This document shows, piece after piece, positions 50,650 through 60,036 of a stretch of 64,000 bases of DNA (the first letter of the stretch is position 1; each line of letters opens with the position of its first letter). The notes beneath the pieces are model-generated. The model worked only from the letters and a program-made list of their open reading frames with translations, was not told the DNA's origin and searched no databases. The position numbers and the translations under genes were made by a program. The stretch lies in the NCBI RefSeq assembly GCF_030817075.1, contig NZ_JAUSYU010000001.1, forward strand, positions 1,302,001 to 1,366,000. The letters are read 5' to 3'. This stretch comes from Arthrobacter sp. V1I9 (GTDB lineage: Bacteria; Actinomycetota; Actinomycetes; Actinomycetales; Micrococcaceae).

Positions 50650-51737
50650 GCCTCGCCACCGTCCCAGGTGCCGCTATTGAAGAACCGCCTGATGACCGCT
50701 TCGTACGGCTGCGGATCCAAGCCATGGGACGCCAGCCACCCGGGGGAGTAATAGTTGCCTGCATAGCGCTCGCCGCCGTCGCACATCAGCGAGACGATGC
50801 TGCCGTGGCGGCCTTCGGCGATCATCCCCGCAATGAGTTGCCACACGCCCCAAAGGTTGGTTCCGGTGGAGGGACCGGCATGGAGCCCGGCGAGCGTGCG
50901 GAGGTGGCGCATGGCGGCGACCGACGCAGCGTCCGGCACTTGGATCATATGGTCGATCACGGACGGCACAAAGCTGGGCTCCATCCGGGGCCGGCCAATG
51001 CCCTCGATCCGGGACGGCGATCCGGTAGCAGGGTCGGACGACGTGCCGCGCCAGCCCGGGTAGAAGGCCGAGTTTTCCGGATCGACCACCACCAGCCGGG
51101 TGGGGTGGCTGTTGTAACGGAGGTACCTGCCGATGGTGGCGCTGGTACCGCCCGTCCCTGCGCCCACCACAATCCAGTCCGGCACGGGATGTTCCTCCAG
51201 CTCAAGTTGGCCGAAGATGGACTCCGCGATGTTGTTGTTTCCGCGCCAGTCCGTTGCCCGCTCGGCGTAGGTGAACTGGTCCATGTAGTGCCCGCCGCTG
51301 GTGGCGGCGACCTCTTCCGCCGTCGCATAGACCTCGGAGGCGTGGTCCACCAGGAGGCACGAACCGCCGAACTGCTCGATCAGCGCAATCTTTTCGGGGC
51401 TGGTGGTGCGCGCCATAACGGCTATGAAGGGCAGTCCCAGGAGCTGCGCGAAATAGGCCTCGGACACCGCGGTGCTGCCGCTGGAGGCCTCGACGATGGT
51501 GGTGTCCTCCCTGATCCAGCCGTTGACCAGGCCGAAGAGGAACAGGGAGCGCGCCAGCCGGTGCTTGAGGCTGCCGGTGCGGTGGGTGGACTCGTCCTTG
51601 AGATAAAGCTGTACGCCCCAGTGCTCGGGAAGGGGTACCGAGTAGAGGTGGGTATCGGCGGAGCGGTTGTTTTCTGCCGTGATTTTCCGGATGGCTTCGT
51701 CCGCCCAGTCCCGGCCGGCGGTGCGCTCGATCTTCAC
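50646..51737 (-). CDS. PLP-dependent cysteine synthase-like enzyme (Cds1-type L-cysteine desulfhydrase)
   Basis: 363 residues of fold-type II. The PLP lysine is in [12 protein letters not shown], the phosphate-binding loop in [17 protein letters not shown], and the N-terminal strand [15 protein letters not shown] is typical of the family. Length and layout resemble M. tuberculosis Cds1 (Rv3684), which degrades cysteine to H2S, pyruvate and ammonia; that identification is from family knowledge and is uncertain. A rhodanese gene is divergent next to it, consistent with sulfur metabolism. Start is GTG 51737. Confidence 0.78.
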   Translation of the reverse strand: MKIERTAGRDWADEAIRKITAENNRSADTHLYSVPLPEHWGVQLYLKDESTHRTGSLKHRLARSLFLFGLVNGWIREDTTIVEASSGSTAVSEAYFAQLLGLPFIAVMARTTSPEKIALIEQFGGSCLLVDHASEVYATAEEVAATSGGHYMDQFTYAERATDWRGNNNIAESIFGQLELEEHPVPDWIVVGAGTGGTSATIGRYLRYNSHPTRLVVVDPENSAFYPGWRGTSSDPATGSPSRIEGIGRPRMEPSFVPSVIDHMIQVPDAASVAAMRHLRTLAGLHAGPSTGTNLWGVWQLIAGMIAEGRHGSIVSLMCDGGERYAGNYYSPGWLASHGLDPQPYEAVIRRFFNSGTWDGGEA

Positions 51738-51810
51738 CGCACCAGCCTACCTGCGGCCGCCGGAGCTGCCGTTAGAGTGGGAGCGTTGGCTGCCCACGCG
51801 AAGGAGCACA

Positions 51811-52743
51811 ATGAATCCGCTGATGGATGTTTCCGAACTGGAGGGGCGCCGTGCCGGCGGTGTGCGCACAGTGCTGCTGGACGTGCGGTGGGCGCTGGGC
51901 GACCCGCACGGCCATGACCACTACCTGAAGGGGCACCTGCCGGGCGCCGTCTTCGTTAATCTTGCCACCGAGCTTGCGGATCCTGCTGCCCCGGAGCGGG
52001 GAAGGCATCCGTTGCCATCACCCCGAAGGTTCCAGGAGGCGGCGAGGCGCTGGGGCATCAGCAACGGTGATGTTGTGGTGGCCTACGATGACAGCGCCAA
52101 CATGGCGGCAGCCCGGGCGTGGTGGATGCTGCGCAACGCCGGCCTTCCCGAGGTTTACCTGCTCGACGGCGGCCTGGCGGCTTGGCGTGCAGCAGGGCTG
52201 CCGTTGGAACTGGGCGAGGTCCCGCCTGTTCCTGGCCACGTCACGCTTGCAGACGGGCAGATGCCGGTCCTGGAGGCGGCCGACGTGACCTCCTGGATGG
52301 AGGGCGGACCCGTTGCGGAGAAGGACCGTCCGGACGGGCGCCCCGCCGACAGGATTCTTTTGGACGCGCGGGCCGGAGAGCGGTACCGCGGCGAGATTGA
52401 GCCTGTTGATCCCCGAGCTGGCCACATTCCGGGTGCAGTCAGCGGGCCGACGTCCGAAAACGTGGACGGCGCCGGCTGCTTCCTGCCTCCCGCCGAGCTG
52501 CGCCGACGCTTTGAGTCGCTGGGCGTCACCGACGACGTCGAGGTGGGAGTCTACTGCGGGTCCGGCGTCACGGCAGCCCACCAGGTGGCCGCCCTTGAAC
52601 TCGCCGGCTTCCGTGCCGCCCTCTATCCCGGGTCCTTCTCCGAGTGGTCCAGCAACCCCCATCTGCCGGTAGTGACGGGGCCGGAGCCCCGCGGCGACGG
52701 CGGCGGCCCGGCTGGGTGGAAACTTGGCGGCGCTCAAGGGTAG
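51811..52743 (+). CDS. Tandem-rhodanese sulfurtransferase
   Basis: 310 residues with two rhodanese domains. The N-terminal domain is degenerate at its active-site loop (no Cys) while the C-terminal domain has the Cys loop CGSGVTAAHQVAA. Tandem rhodaneses of this type move sulfane sulfur to acceptors such as cyanide or thiols. ATG 51811 has AAGGAGCACA upstream, and the earlier ATG at 51667 is not supported. It is divergent from the Cds1-like gene, which fits sulfur metabolism. Confidence 0.86.
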   Translation: MNPLMDVSELEGRRAGGVRTVLLDVRWALGDPHGHDHYLKGHLPGAVFVNLATELADPAAPERGRHPLPSPRRFQEAARRWGISNGDVVVAYDDSANMAAARAWWMLRNAGLPEVYLLDGGLAAWRAAGLPLELGEVPPVPGHVTLADGQMPVLEAADVTSWMEGGPVAEKDRPDGRPADRILLDARAGERYRGEIEPVDPRAGHIPGAVSGPTSENVDGAGCFLPPAELRRRFESLGVTDDVEVGVYCGSGVTAAHQVAALELAGFRAALYPGSFSEWSSNPHLPVVTGPEPRGDGGGPAGWKLGGAQG

Positions 52744-52752
52744 CGTCGCACT

Positions 52753-53961
52753 ATGACTCCTGGACGTCCCGTGCCGCCGCCCCTCGCAAAACCTGTCACC
52801 CCTGAACCTGCTGCCCGTGAACCTGTCACCGCTGAGACCGTTGCCTCCGGGTTGATTGCGTCCGGATCCGCTGCTTCCGACGGCGGCGTGCTGGCTGCCG
52901 CGTACGGCGCCACATCCCCGGACAGCGGCTTGGTCCCGCTGACCCTCTCCCGCCGCACTCCCCAGGCCGACGACGTCGAAATTGCCATCGAGTTTTGCGG
53001 GCTGTGCCATTCGGATGTCCACGCGGTTCGCGGCGAGTGGGGTGGTACAACCTGGCCGCTGGTGCCCGGCCACGAGATCGTTGGCACTGTCAGTGCCGTG
53101 GGATCAGCCGTTACCGGGTTCGCGCCGGGGGACCGGGTGGGCGTTGGCTGCATCGTGGACTCCTGCCGCGAGTGCGAAAGCTGCCTGGACGGCCTGGAAC
53201 AGTACTGCGAAAACGGAATGACCGGCACGTACGGGGCCGTCGACCGGCGCAACGGCAACTCGATCACACAGGGCGGCTATTCCTCCTCTGTGGTGGTGGA
53301 CCGCCGCTACGTCCTTCATATACCGGACTCCCTGGACCCGGCCGCCGTCGCTCCGCTGCTGTGCGCCGGCGTTACGACGTTCTCGCCCCTGCGGCACTTC
53401 GACGTCGAAGAAGGCGACGTTGTGGGTGTGGTGGGGCTGGGCGGACTAGGTCATATGGCCGTCAAGTTCGCCAAGGCGATGGGAGCGAAGGTGGTGGTGT
53501 TCACCACGTCCGAGTCCAAAGTGCCGGCCGCCCTGGAACTGGGGGCCGACCAAGTGGTCCTGTCCACGGACGAAACAGCGATGGACGCGGCCAACCGCAC
53601 CGTCGACCTCATCATCGACACCGTGGCAGCTCCGCACGACCTGAACCCGCTGTTCCGGACACTGCGCGTGGACGGGGCGCTTTTCCAGCTCGGACTTCCG
53701 TCCGAGGCGATGCCGCCCGTGAACCCCCGGGCGCTGATCAGGCGCCGGATCGCGTACGCCGGCTCGTTGATCGGAGGCATTGCCGAAACCCAGGAAATGC
53801 TGGACTTCTGCGCGGAGCACGGCGTGGTGGCGGACATCGAAGTGGTCGGCGCTGATCAGCTTAACGAAGCCTACGACCGGATGGTCGCCGGCGATGTGAA
53901 ATACCGGTTCGTGCTGGACACCAGCACTTTGCAGGCACCCGCCAAGGAGGCAGACGCATGA
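52753..53961 (+). CDS. Zinc-dependent alcohol dehydrogenase (cinnamyl-type)
   Basis: 402 residues. The catalytic zinc site has CGLCHSD, GHE and the structural-zinc set CRECESCLDGLEQYC, and the NAD(P) motif is VGLGGLGHMAV. It matches the YahK/AdhC cinnamyl-alcohol dehydrogenase group, which reduces aldehydes with NADPH. The first 45 residues (Pro/Ala/Thr-rich, before DGGVLAAAYGATS) look like a variable extension, so a start downstream of 52753 is possible. The stop overlaps the HIT gene by ATGA. Confidence 0.86.
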   Translation: MTPGRPVPPPLAKPVTPEPAAREPVTAETVASGLIASGSAASDGGVLAAAYGATSPDSGLVPLTLSRRTPQADDVEIAIEFCGLCHSDVHAVRGEWGGTTWPLVPGHEIVGTVSAVGSAVTGFAPGDRVGVGCIVDSCRECESCLDGLEQYCENGMTGTYGAVDRRNGNSITQGGYSSSVVVDRRYVLHIPDSLDPAAVAPLLCAGVTTFSPLRHFDVEEGDVVGVVGLGGLGHMAVKFAKAMGAKVVVFTTSESKVPAALELGADQVVLSTDETAMDAANRTVDLIIDTVAAPHDLNPLFRTLRVDGALFQLGLPSEAMPPVNPRALIRRRIAYAGSLIGGIAETQEMLDFCAEHGVVADIEVVGADQLNEAYDRMVAGDVKYRFVLDTSTLQAPAKEADA

Positions 53962-54383
53962 GCACGCTCTTCACCAGGATCCTGAACGGCGAGATTCCCG
54001 GCCGGTTCGTTTGGCGGGAGAACGACGTATCCGCGTTCCTCACCACGGGTCCGCTGGCCGACGGCCATACCCTGGTGGTTCCCACCGAGGAGGTGGACCG
54101 CTGGACCGACGCCTCTCCGGAGACCCTGGCGAGGGTCATGGAGGTGGCCCAGCGGATCGGCGCCGTCCAGGTGGACGTCTTTGGCGCGGCGCGCGCCGGG
54201 CTGATTGTGGCCGGCTATGAAATTAACCACCTGCACGTGCACGTCTGGCCCTCCAGGAGCATGGCCGAGTTTAACTTTGCCACCGCGGACCAGAACCCCG
54301 ATCCGGAAGTTTTGGACGCCAACGCCGAGAAACTCCGGCAGGGCCTGCGCGCTGCGGGGTACGGCGACTTCGTCCCGGCCTAA
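53958..54383 (+). CDS. HIT-family nucleotide hydrolase/transferase
   Basis: 141 residues with the histidine triad H-x-H-x-H in NHLHVHVWP and the N-terminal IPGRFVWRENDVSAFLTTGP typical of HIT-type proteins. These bind AMP-like nucleotides and hydrolyse adenosine phosphoramidates or diadenosine polyphosphates. It is coupled to the alcohol dehydrogenase by a 4-base overlap. The stop overlaps that of the converging hrpA gene. Confidence 0.88.
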   Translation: MSTLFTRILNGEIPGRFVWRENDVSAFLTTGPLADGHTLVVPTEEVDRWTDASPETLARVMEVAQRIGAVQVDVFGAARAGLIVAGYEINHLHVHVWPSRSMAEFNFATADQNPDPEVLDANAEKLRQGLRAAGYGDFVPA

Positions 54384-57300
54384 GCCGGGGCCAGCGCCTT
54401 GTTGAGAACAGCGCGGATCCGCTTCTCGGACACCGAATAGGCGGTCCCAAGTTCGACGGCGAAGAGGCTCACCCGGAGCTCTTCAATCATCCACCGGACC
54501 TGGGCAAGCTCGCCGCCGGCCCTACGGCCGGGCAGCAGGGCCGATACGGCGTCGTCGTAGTCATCCTCGAGGCGCTGCACCACCGCCATGCTGAGGGCGT
54601 CCCGCTGGACATTGCCCGGGAGGCGTTCCAGCCGCTTCTCAATGGCTGAGAGGTACCTCGGGAGCTGGCTGAGTTGGGCATAGCCGGTGCGTGCCACAAA
54701 GCCGGGGTACACCAACTGGTCGAGCTGGCTCTTGATGTCGTTGAGCGCGCTGATGAGGGCCAGGCTGGTGGTCCCCTTCAGCTGCTTTTCAATGCGCCGG
54801 GTACTGGCGAGGATGCGCTCCACCACGGCCGTCACGCTGAACACGGTGTCGATCAGCTCAGCCCGGACCAGCTCGTAGAGCCCGTCAAAGGACTTGCGGT
54901 CCCAGGGGAGCTCGGCAGGAGTGAGCTTGTCGATGGCCGCCAGCGCACAGTCGGCAATGAGGGCTGAAACAGAGCCATGCGGGTTCTGGCTGAATGTCAG
55001 TTTCTCCGTGTTGCTCAGATGCTCCAGCACGTAGCGGTCAGGAGCAGGAACGCGCAGGGCCAGCAGCCTGATCACGCCGCCGCGCATGGCGTCCTGCTGT
55101 TCGTCCGCGGTCTGGAACACCCGAAGGGCCACAGACTTGCCCTGGTCCTGCAGGGCCGGATAACCCGTGACGGTGTGGCCCTTGACCGTGTTGCTGACCT
55201 GGCGAGGGAGGGTTCCGAAACTCCACTCGGTGAGGCCGTCCTGCTCCCGGAACCCGGCGGGGCCGGTCCCGGCCGGCACCTGGGCGGGTGCCTGCAGGCG
55301 GGGAGTCCCGCCGTCGTCGGCCCTTCCTGCAGCCCGCCCGGCGTTGCTGCGCGGAGCGGTAGAGGCGGGTGTGGCACCCAGCGACTCGGCAATGGCCCGG
55401 CGGGTGGCAGGCGCAAGCTTCTCCTGAAGGGCAGCGAGGTCCTTGCCCTCATCCAGGACCTTGCCTTTGCTGTCCACCACCTTGAAGGTCACGCGCAGGT
55501 GCGCGGGCACCGCGTCCCAGTTCCACGAACCGGGCGGGATGACGTGCCCGCGGACGCGGCGGAGCGCAAGTTCGAGGGACCGTTCAAGCTCGTCCAAGGC
55601 CGGGTCGAAATCGGACTCAAGGACAGCAACTGCCTGCCGGGCCACGTCCGGGGCAGGGACGAAGTTCTTGCGGACCTGCTTAGGCAGGGACTTGATCAGG
55701 GCCGTTACCAGTTCCACGCGCTGGCCCGGAATCAGCCAGCGGAAGGCCTTGTCGTCCAGCTGATTAAGGAACAGGACAGGCACTTCGGCGGTGACGCCGT
55801 CGCTCGGATTGGGCGGCGAGCCGGGGGCCACAGGGTGGAATTCATAGGTCAGCGGGAGTTCAAAACCCTTGTGCAGCCAGGTCTTGGGGTAGGCGGAGAC
55901 GTCGAGGTCGTCGGCGTCATCGCTGAGGAGGAGCGACTTGTCGTAGTCCAGGAGGTCAGGGTTTTCCTGCCGGGCGTCCTTCCACCACTTGTCAAAGTGC
56001 CGTTCGGACACAACGTCCGGCCCGACCCGCGCATCGTAGAACTCAAACAGCGTTTCGTCGTCCACCAGGAGGTCCCGGCGCCGCATCCTTGCTTCGAGTT
56101 CCTCGACCTCCTGCAGGAGGGCACGGTTGCGGTGGAAGAACTTGTGGTGGGTCTTCCAGTCGCCCTCCACCAGGGCATGCCTGATGAAGAGTTCCCTGGC
56201 GACGACGGGATCCACCCTGCCGTAGTTGATCCTGCGCTGGGCGATGAGGGGTACGCCGTAGAGGGTGACCTTTTCGTAGGCCATCACTGCGCCCTGGCGG
56301 GTGGACCAGTGCGGTTCGCTGTAACTGCGCTTGACCAGGTCGGGGGCCACCTGCTCCGCCCAGACGGGATCGAACCGGGCGGCAACCCTGGCCCAGAGCC
56401 GGCTGGTTTCCACCAGCTCCGCCGCCATCACGAACGTAGGGGACTTCTTGAACAGTGCAGAGCCGGGGAAGATCGCGAAGCGGCTGCCGCGGGCACCGGC
56501 GTATTCACGCTTGCGCTCGTCCAGGATGCCGATGTGACTCAGGAGCCCGGAAAGGAGGCTGATGTGGATGCCGTCGTGGTTGCCAACGGGATCGGCAAGG
56601 CGTTTGTTGTCCAGGCTGATGCCCAGTGGGCGGGCCAGCTGGCGCAGCTGGGCGAACAGATCCTGCCACTCGCGCACGCGGACGTAGTTGATGAATTCGG
56701 CCCGGCACAGGCGCCGGAAGGCAGAGGACGACAACTCCTGCTGCTTCTCCTGGATATAGTTCCAAAGGTTGAGGAAACCGGTGAAGTCCGAGTTTTCGTC
56801 CTTGAACCGGTTGTGCTTTTCCGCCGCGAGCTGCTGCTTGTCCGTAGGGCGCTCGCGCGGGTCCTGGATGGTGAGGGCCGCCGCGAGGATCATGACTTCG
56901 CGGACGCAGCCTCGTTTTCCCGCTTCCACGATCATCCGGCCCAGCCGGGGGTCCACCGGCAGTTGGGCGAGTTTGTGCCCGACGGCGGTAAGTCCGCCGC
57001 CGCCCTTCGTCGCGTCGGAGCCGTTTTGGGGCCGGGCGGCAGCCAGGGCGCCGAGTTCGCGAAGCAGCGTGACGCCGTCGTTGATGGCCCGCGCTTCCGG
57101 GGGCTCCACGAAGGGGAAGTTCTCGACGTCCTTCGGCCCCCGGGCCACTCCCATGGCTGTCATCTGCAGGATGACAGCGGCCAGGTTGGTGCGCAGGATT
57201 TCGGGATCCGTGAAGCGGGGCCGGGATTCGAAGTCCTCCTCGGAGTAGAGGCGGATGGCGATGCCGTCCGATACGCGCCCGCACCGCCCGGAACGCTGGT

Positions 57301-58345
57301 TCGCCGATGCCTGTGAAACGCGTTCGATGGGCAGCCGCTGGACTTTGGTGCGGTGCGAGTACCGGGAGATGCGGGCAGTGCCGGTGTCGATCACGTATTT
57401 GATGCCCGGCACGGTCAGCGACGTCTCGGCCACGTTGGTGGCAAGGACGATCCGGCGTTTGTTGCCGGGGTGGAACACCTTGTGCTGTTCCTGCAGGCTG
57501 AGCCGGGCAAACAGGGGGAGGATCTCGGTTCCGGCCAGTCTCCGGTTGGACTGGATGCGGGCCTGGAGCGCCTCGGCAGCGTCCCGGATTTCGCGCTCGC
57601 CGGAAAAGAATACGAGGATGTCGCCGGGGGCTTCGGCAGCGAGTTCGTCCACGGCGTCACAGACGGCGTCGAGGGGATCGCGGTCTTCCTCGAGTTCGTC
57701 GTCGGAAGCGTTCTCTTCATCAGTTCCGGCGGGGGGCTGTGACAGCGGGCGGTACCGGATTTCCACGGGGTACGTCCGCCCCGAGACCTCGATGATGGGC
57801 GCTGGGTTTTCCGGCGTGCCGAAGTGGTTGGCGAAGCGCTCGGGATCGATGGTGGCGGACGTGATGATCACCTTCAGGTCCGGCCGCTGCGGCAGGATCC
57901 GCCGGAGGTAGCCGAGGATGAAGTCGATGTTGAGGCTGCGCTCATGGGCTTCGTCGATGATGATGGCGTTGTACTTGCGCAGCAGCTTGTCGCGCTGGAT
58001 TTCCGCGAGCAGGATGCCGTCGGTCATCAGCTTGACCTTGGTGTTCCGGCTGACCTCGCCGGTGAAGCGGACCTGGAACCCGACTTCCTGGCCGATGTCC
58101 ACGCCCAGTTCCTCGGCGATGCGCTCCGCGACCGTGCGGGCTGCGAGCCGGCGCGGCTGGGTGTGGCCGATTAGGCCGTTTTCGCCCAGGCCAAGTTCAA
58201 GGCACATTTTGGGGATTTGGGTGGTCTTACCGGAGCCGGTCTCGCCGGCGATGATGGTGACCTGGTTCGCTGCGATGGCGGCCATCAGGTCTTCGCGGCG
58301 CTCGGAGACCGGCAGCTCGGCAGGATAGGAGATGTGAAGTGTCAT
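54380..58345 (-). CDS. hrpA: ATP-dependent RNA helicase HrpA
   Basis: 1321 residues. The N-terminal DEAH/RHA helicase core shows GETGSGKTT (Walker A, residues about 34-42), IIIDEAHERSLNIDF, SATI and QRSGRCGRVSDGIAIRLY. A helicase-associated domain and a DUF3418 C-terminal half follow, as in E. coli HrpA (about 1300 residues). ATG 58345 is chosen because the family starts there; a longer frame to 58621 would overlap the small membrane gene. HrpA is linked to mRNA processing and to resolving stalled ribosomes. Confidence 0.94.
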   Translation of the reverse strand: MTLHISYPAELPVSERREDLMAAIAANQVTIIAGETGSGKTTQIPKMCLELGLGENGLIGHTQPRRLAARTVAERIAEELGVDIGQEVGFQVRFTGEVSRNTKVKLMTDGILLAEIQRDKLLRKYNAIIIDEAHERSLNIDFILGYLRRILPQRPDLKVIITSATIDPERFANHFGTPENPAPIIEVSGRTYPVEIRYRPLSQPPAGTDEENASDDELEEDRDPLDAVCDAVDELAAEAPGDILVFFSGEREIRDAAEALQARIQSNRRLAGTEILPLFARLSLQEQHKVFHPGNKRRIVLATNVAETSLTVPGIKYVIDTGTARISRYSHRTKVQRLPIERVSQASANQRSGRCGRVSDGIAIRLYSEEDFESRPRFTDPEILRTNLAAVILQMTAMGVARGPKDVENFPFVEPPEARAINDGVTLLRELGALAAARPQNGSDATKGGGGLTAVGHKLAQLPVDPRLGRMIVEAGKRGCVREVMILAAALTIQDPRERPTDKQQLAAEKHNRFKDENSDFTGFLNLWNYIQEKQQELSSSAFRRLCRAEFINYVRVREWQDLFAQLRQLARPLGISLDNKRLADPVGNHDGIHISLLSGLLSHIGILDERKREYAGARGSRFAIFPGSALFKKSPTFVMAAELVETSRLWARVAARFDPVWAEQVAPDLVKRSYSEPHWSTRQGAVMAYEKVTLYGVPLIAQRRINYGRVDPVVARELFIRHALVEGDWKTHHKFFHRNRALLQEVEELEARMRRRDLLVDDETLFEFYDARVGPDVVSERHFDKWWKDARQENPDLLDYDKSLLLSDDADDLDVSAYPKTWLHKGFELPLTYEFHPVAPGSPPNPSDGVTAEVPVLFLNQLDDKAFRWLIPGQRVELVTALIKSLPKQVRKNFVPAPDVARQAVAVLESDFDPALDELERSLELALRRVRGHVIPPGSWNWDAVPAHLRVTFKVVDSKGKVLDEGKDLAALQEKLAPATRRAIAESLGATPASTAPRSNAGRAAGRADDGGTPRLQAPAQVPAGTGPAGFREQDGLTEWSFGTLPRQVSNTVKGHTVTGYPALQDQGKSVALRVFQTADEQQDAMRGGVIRLLALRVPAPDRYVLEHLSNTEKLTFSQNPHGSVSALIADCALAAIDKLTPAELPWDRKSFDGLYELVRAELIDTVFSVTAVVERILASTRRIEKQLKGTTSLALISALNDIKSQLDQLVYPGFVARTGYAQLSQLPRYLSAIEKRLERLPGNVQRDALSMAVVQRLEDDYDDAVSALLPGRRAGGELAQVRWMIEELRVSLFAVELGTAYSVSEKRIRAVLNKALAPA

Positions 58346-58424
58346 GGCTGCTGACAGTCTACTGCGGGAGCCCGGGCTTCCCGTTTCGACTGGTTGCAGC
58401 TGTGCCCGGCCTCTGTGGCCTGGG

Positions 58425-58592
58425 TTAGAAGATGCGGAGCGTGTAGTTGGTGCTGGGAAGGTCCAGGGCGGACCATGCTTCATGCGATTCAACGGGAGGC
58501 GTGTGCCCCCTGCCGTCTTGCAGGAGAGCCGACACAGTGGCGGCAAATACGAGGAGCAGCAGGATGACGAGGACGGTTGTGAGGATTTCCAT
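58425..58592 (-). CDS. Small single-helix membrane protein
   Basis: 55 residues from ATG 58592: a strong hydrophobic helix (ILTTVLVILLLLVFAATVSA) then a polar tail ending LPSTNYTLRIF. A GAGGAG lies 12 bases upstream on the minus strand, a bit far. I do not recognise the family, and this could be a small conserved protein of Micrococcaceae. It lies just upstream of hrpA in the same direction. Confidence 0.5.
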   Translation of the reverse strand: MEILTTVLVILLLLVFAATVSALLQDGRGHTPPVESHEAWSALDLPSTNYTLRIF

Positions 58593-58627
58593 GCCTTCAT
58601 GCTTCTCCTCTTTGGAACCAAGAAAAA

Positions 58628-58664
58628 GTGGCAGAAATGCCCAAAAAGCTAAAATTCCTGCCAC
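58628..58664. promoter_or_regulatory. Inverted pair of AdpA-like boxes upstream of the GlxA-type regulator
   Basis: GTGGCAGAAAT (58628-58638) and ATTCCTGCCAC (58654-58664) form an 11-bp inverted repeat with one mismatch, starting 46 and ending 10 bases before the regulator's ATG. The half-sites resemble the Streptomyces AdpA consensus TGGCSNGWWY (TGGCAGGAAT matches 9 of 10). Autoregulation is inferred. Confidence 0.6.
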
Positions 58665-58673
58665 AATGGAAGC

Positions 58674-59642
58674 ATGCTGAAATCAGTAGCCGTCATCGTG
58701 GTCCCCAACTTCTCGATGTTCGAGTTTGGCACCGCCTGTGAAGTGTTCGGGATCGACAGGTCCGGGCGGGGGAGCGGCGTCCCGGCCTTTGACTTCCGCG
58801 TCTGCACGCCGGCGCCAGGCGACGTCCAGCTCAAGTCCGGGTTGTCCATGAATGTGAGCCTCGGGCTGGAAGCCACCGCCGACGCAGACCTCGTCATCAT
58901 GACCCCCTACGGCAACGATGACGATCTACCCGAGTCTGTCCTCGAAGCACTGCGCGCCGCTGATGCGAGGGGAGCATGGGTCATGTCCATTTGCTCGGGA
59001 GCCTTTGCCCTGGCCCGGGCGGGCCTGCTGAATGGGCGGCGCTGCACCACGCACTGGCACTACTCAGGCCGCCTTGCTGCGGAATATCCGGGTGTCCGGG
59101 TGGACGAAAACGTCCTGTACGTGCAGGACGCAAACATCATCACCTCCGCCGGCACGGCTGCCGGTATCGATGCCTGCCTCCACCTCGTGCGGGTGGAATT
59201 GGGTGCGCACGTGGCCGCTGCGATTGCCCGCGACATGGTGGTCCCGCCGCACCGCGATGGTGGCCAGGCACAGTTTATTGACCGGCCCATGCCCACCTGC
59301 GGCTCTGCTCCGATGGAGGAACTCCTTCGCTGGATGGTGGAGCACCTGGATCGCGAGCATACGGTGAATGAGCTCGCCACGCGGGTGCACATGTCCGCCC
59401 GGACGTTCGCCCGGAAGTTCCGGTCAGAAACGGGGGCAACACCGGCGGCCTGGCTCAACTCCCAGCGGGTGCTCCGGGCGCAGGAACTCCTTGAGGCCAC
59501 GGACATGAACATTGAGGAGATTGCGCGGGAGTCCGGATTTGGGCATCCGGTCCTGCTGCGGCACCACTTCGGAAAAGTCCTGGACACCAGCCCGCAGTCC
59601 TACCGCAGGGCCTTCCGCGGCCAGCTGGCGGAGGTGGGTTAG
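58674..59642 (+). CDS. GlxA/AdpA-type AraC-family regulator
   Basis: 322 residues: an N-terminal DJ-1/PfpI-like (GATase1) domain (VVPNFSMFEFGTACEVFGID, VMSICSGAFALARAGLLNGR with the nucleophile-elbow Cys in CSG) and a C-terminal AraC DNA-binding domain (residues about 225-315; TVNELATRVHMSARTFARKF and TDMNIEEIARESGFGHPVLL). This is the GlxA/AdpA layout. It has AdpA-like boxes directly upstream. Target genes are not evident. Confidence 0.9.
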   Translation: MLKSVAVIVVPNFSMFEFGTACEVFGIDRSGRGSGVPAFDFRVCTPAPGDVQLKSGLSMNVSLGLEATADADLVIMTPYGNDDDLPESVLEALRAADARGAWVMSICSGAFALARAGLLNGRRCTTHWHYSGRLAAEYPGVRVDENVLYVQDANIITSAGTAAGIDACLHLVRVELGAHVAAAIARDMVVPPHRDGGQAQFIDRPMPTCGSAPMEELLRWMVEHLDREHTVNELATRVHMSARTFARKFRSETGATPAAWLNSQRVLRAQELLEATDMNIEEIARESGFGHPVLLRHHFGKVLDTSPQSYRRAFRGQLAEVG

Positions 59643-59653
59643 CCCCCGGGGCT

Positions 59654-59974
59654 TCATGCCTCCCGGCGCTGTGCCGCCCGTGATTCCTCAGCGGCCGCCC
59701 GGGTGCTGTCCACCAGCACCCGCCAGGGTCCGGTGACTGCCCGTTCGGGCAAGGCAGCGCGATGCTGGCCCGCCCGGATGGAGTAGATGAACCGGTCCGG
59801 TTGGGCTCCGGAGTATTCCGCTGTAGCGGCCCGCGGTGTTCGAGGCACGGCGTCCCAAGGGCATGCCTCGACGATGGGCTGCCACTGGTTCCTGGCTGTC
59901 TCGGAAACAGCGTTAACAGTCCACACCCGGGTCATCGCCGCGATGCCGCCGGTGCGCTCCACACTGATCTTCAT
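59654..59974 (-). CDS. Protealysin inhibitor emfourin
   Basis: 106 residues from ATG 59974 (AGGAACGAAGCC upstream). MKISVERTGGIAAMTRVWTV is the emfourin N-terminus, and the C-terminus is Ala/Arg-rich. In Serratia the emfourin gene lies next to the protealysin gene and its product blocks the mature protease. Here it is 62 bases downstream of an M4 protease of the protealysin type, in the same direction. A longer frame from 60064 has no such support. Confidence 0.85.
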   Translation of the reverse strand: MKISVERTGGIAAMTRVWTVNAVSETARNQWQPIVEACPWDAVPRTPRAATAEYSGAQPDRFIYSIRAGQHRAALPERAVTGPWRVLVDSTRAAAEESRAAQRREA

Positions 59975-60036
59975 GGCTTCGTTCCTGGGTGGTACGTCGA
60001 GCCCGGTGGCCCGAAGTACGGCAGCCAGGCATCCCG

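Noticed and set aside
54977..57316. 779-codon open frame on the plus strand
   Set aside because: It is the antisense shadow of hrpA, produced by GC-rich codon bias; the minus-strand frame has clear helicase motifs.
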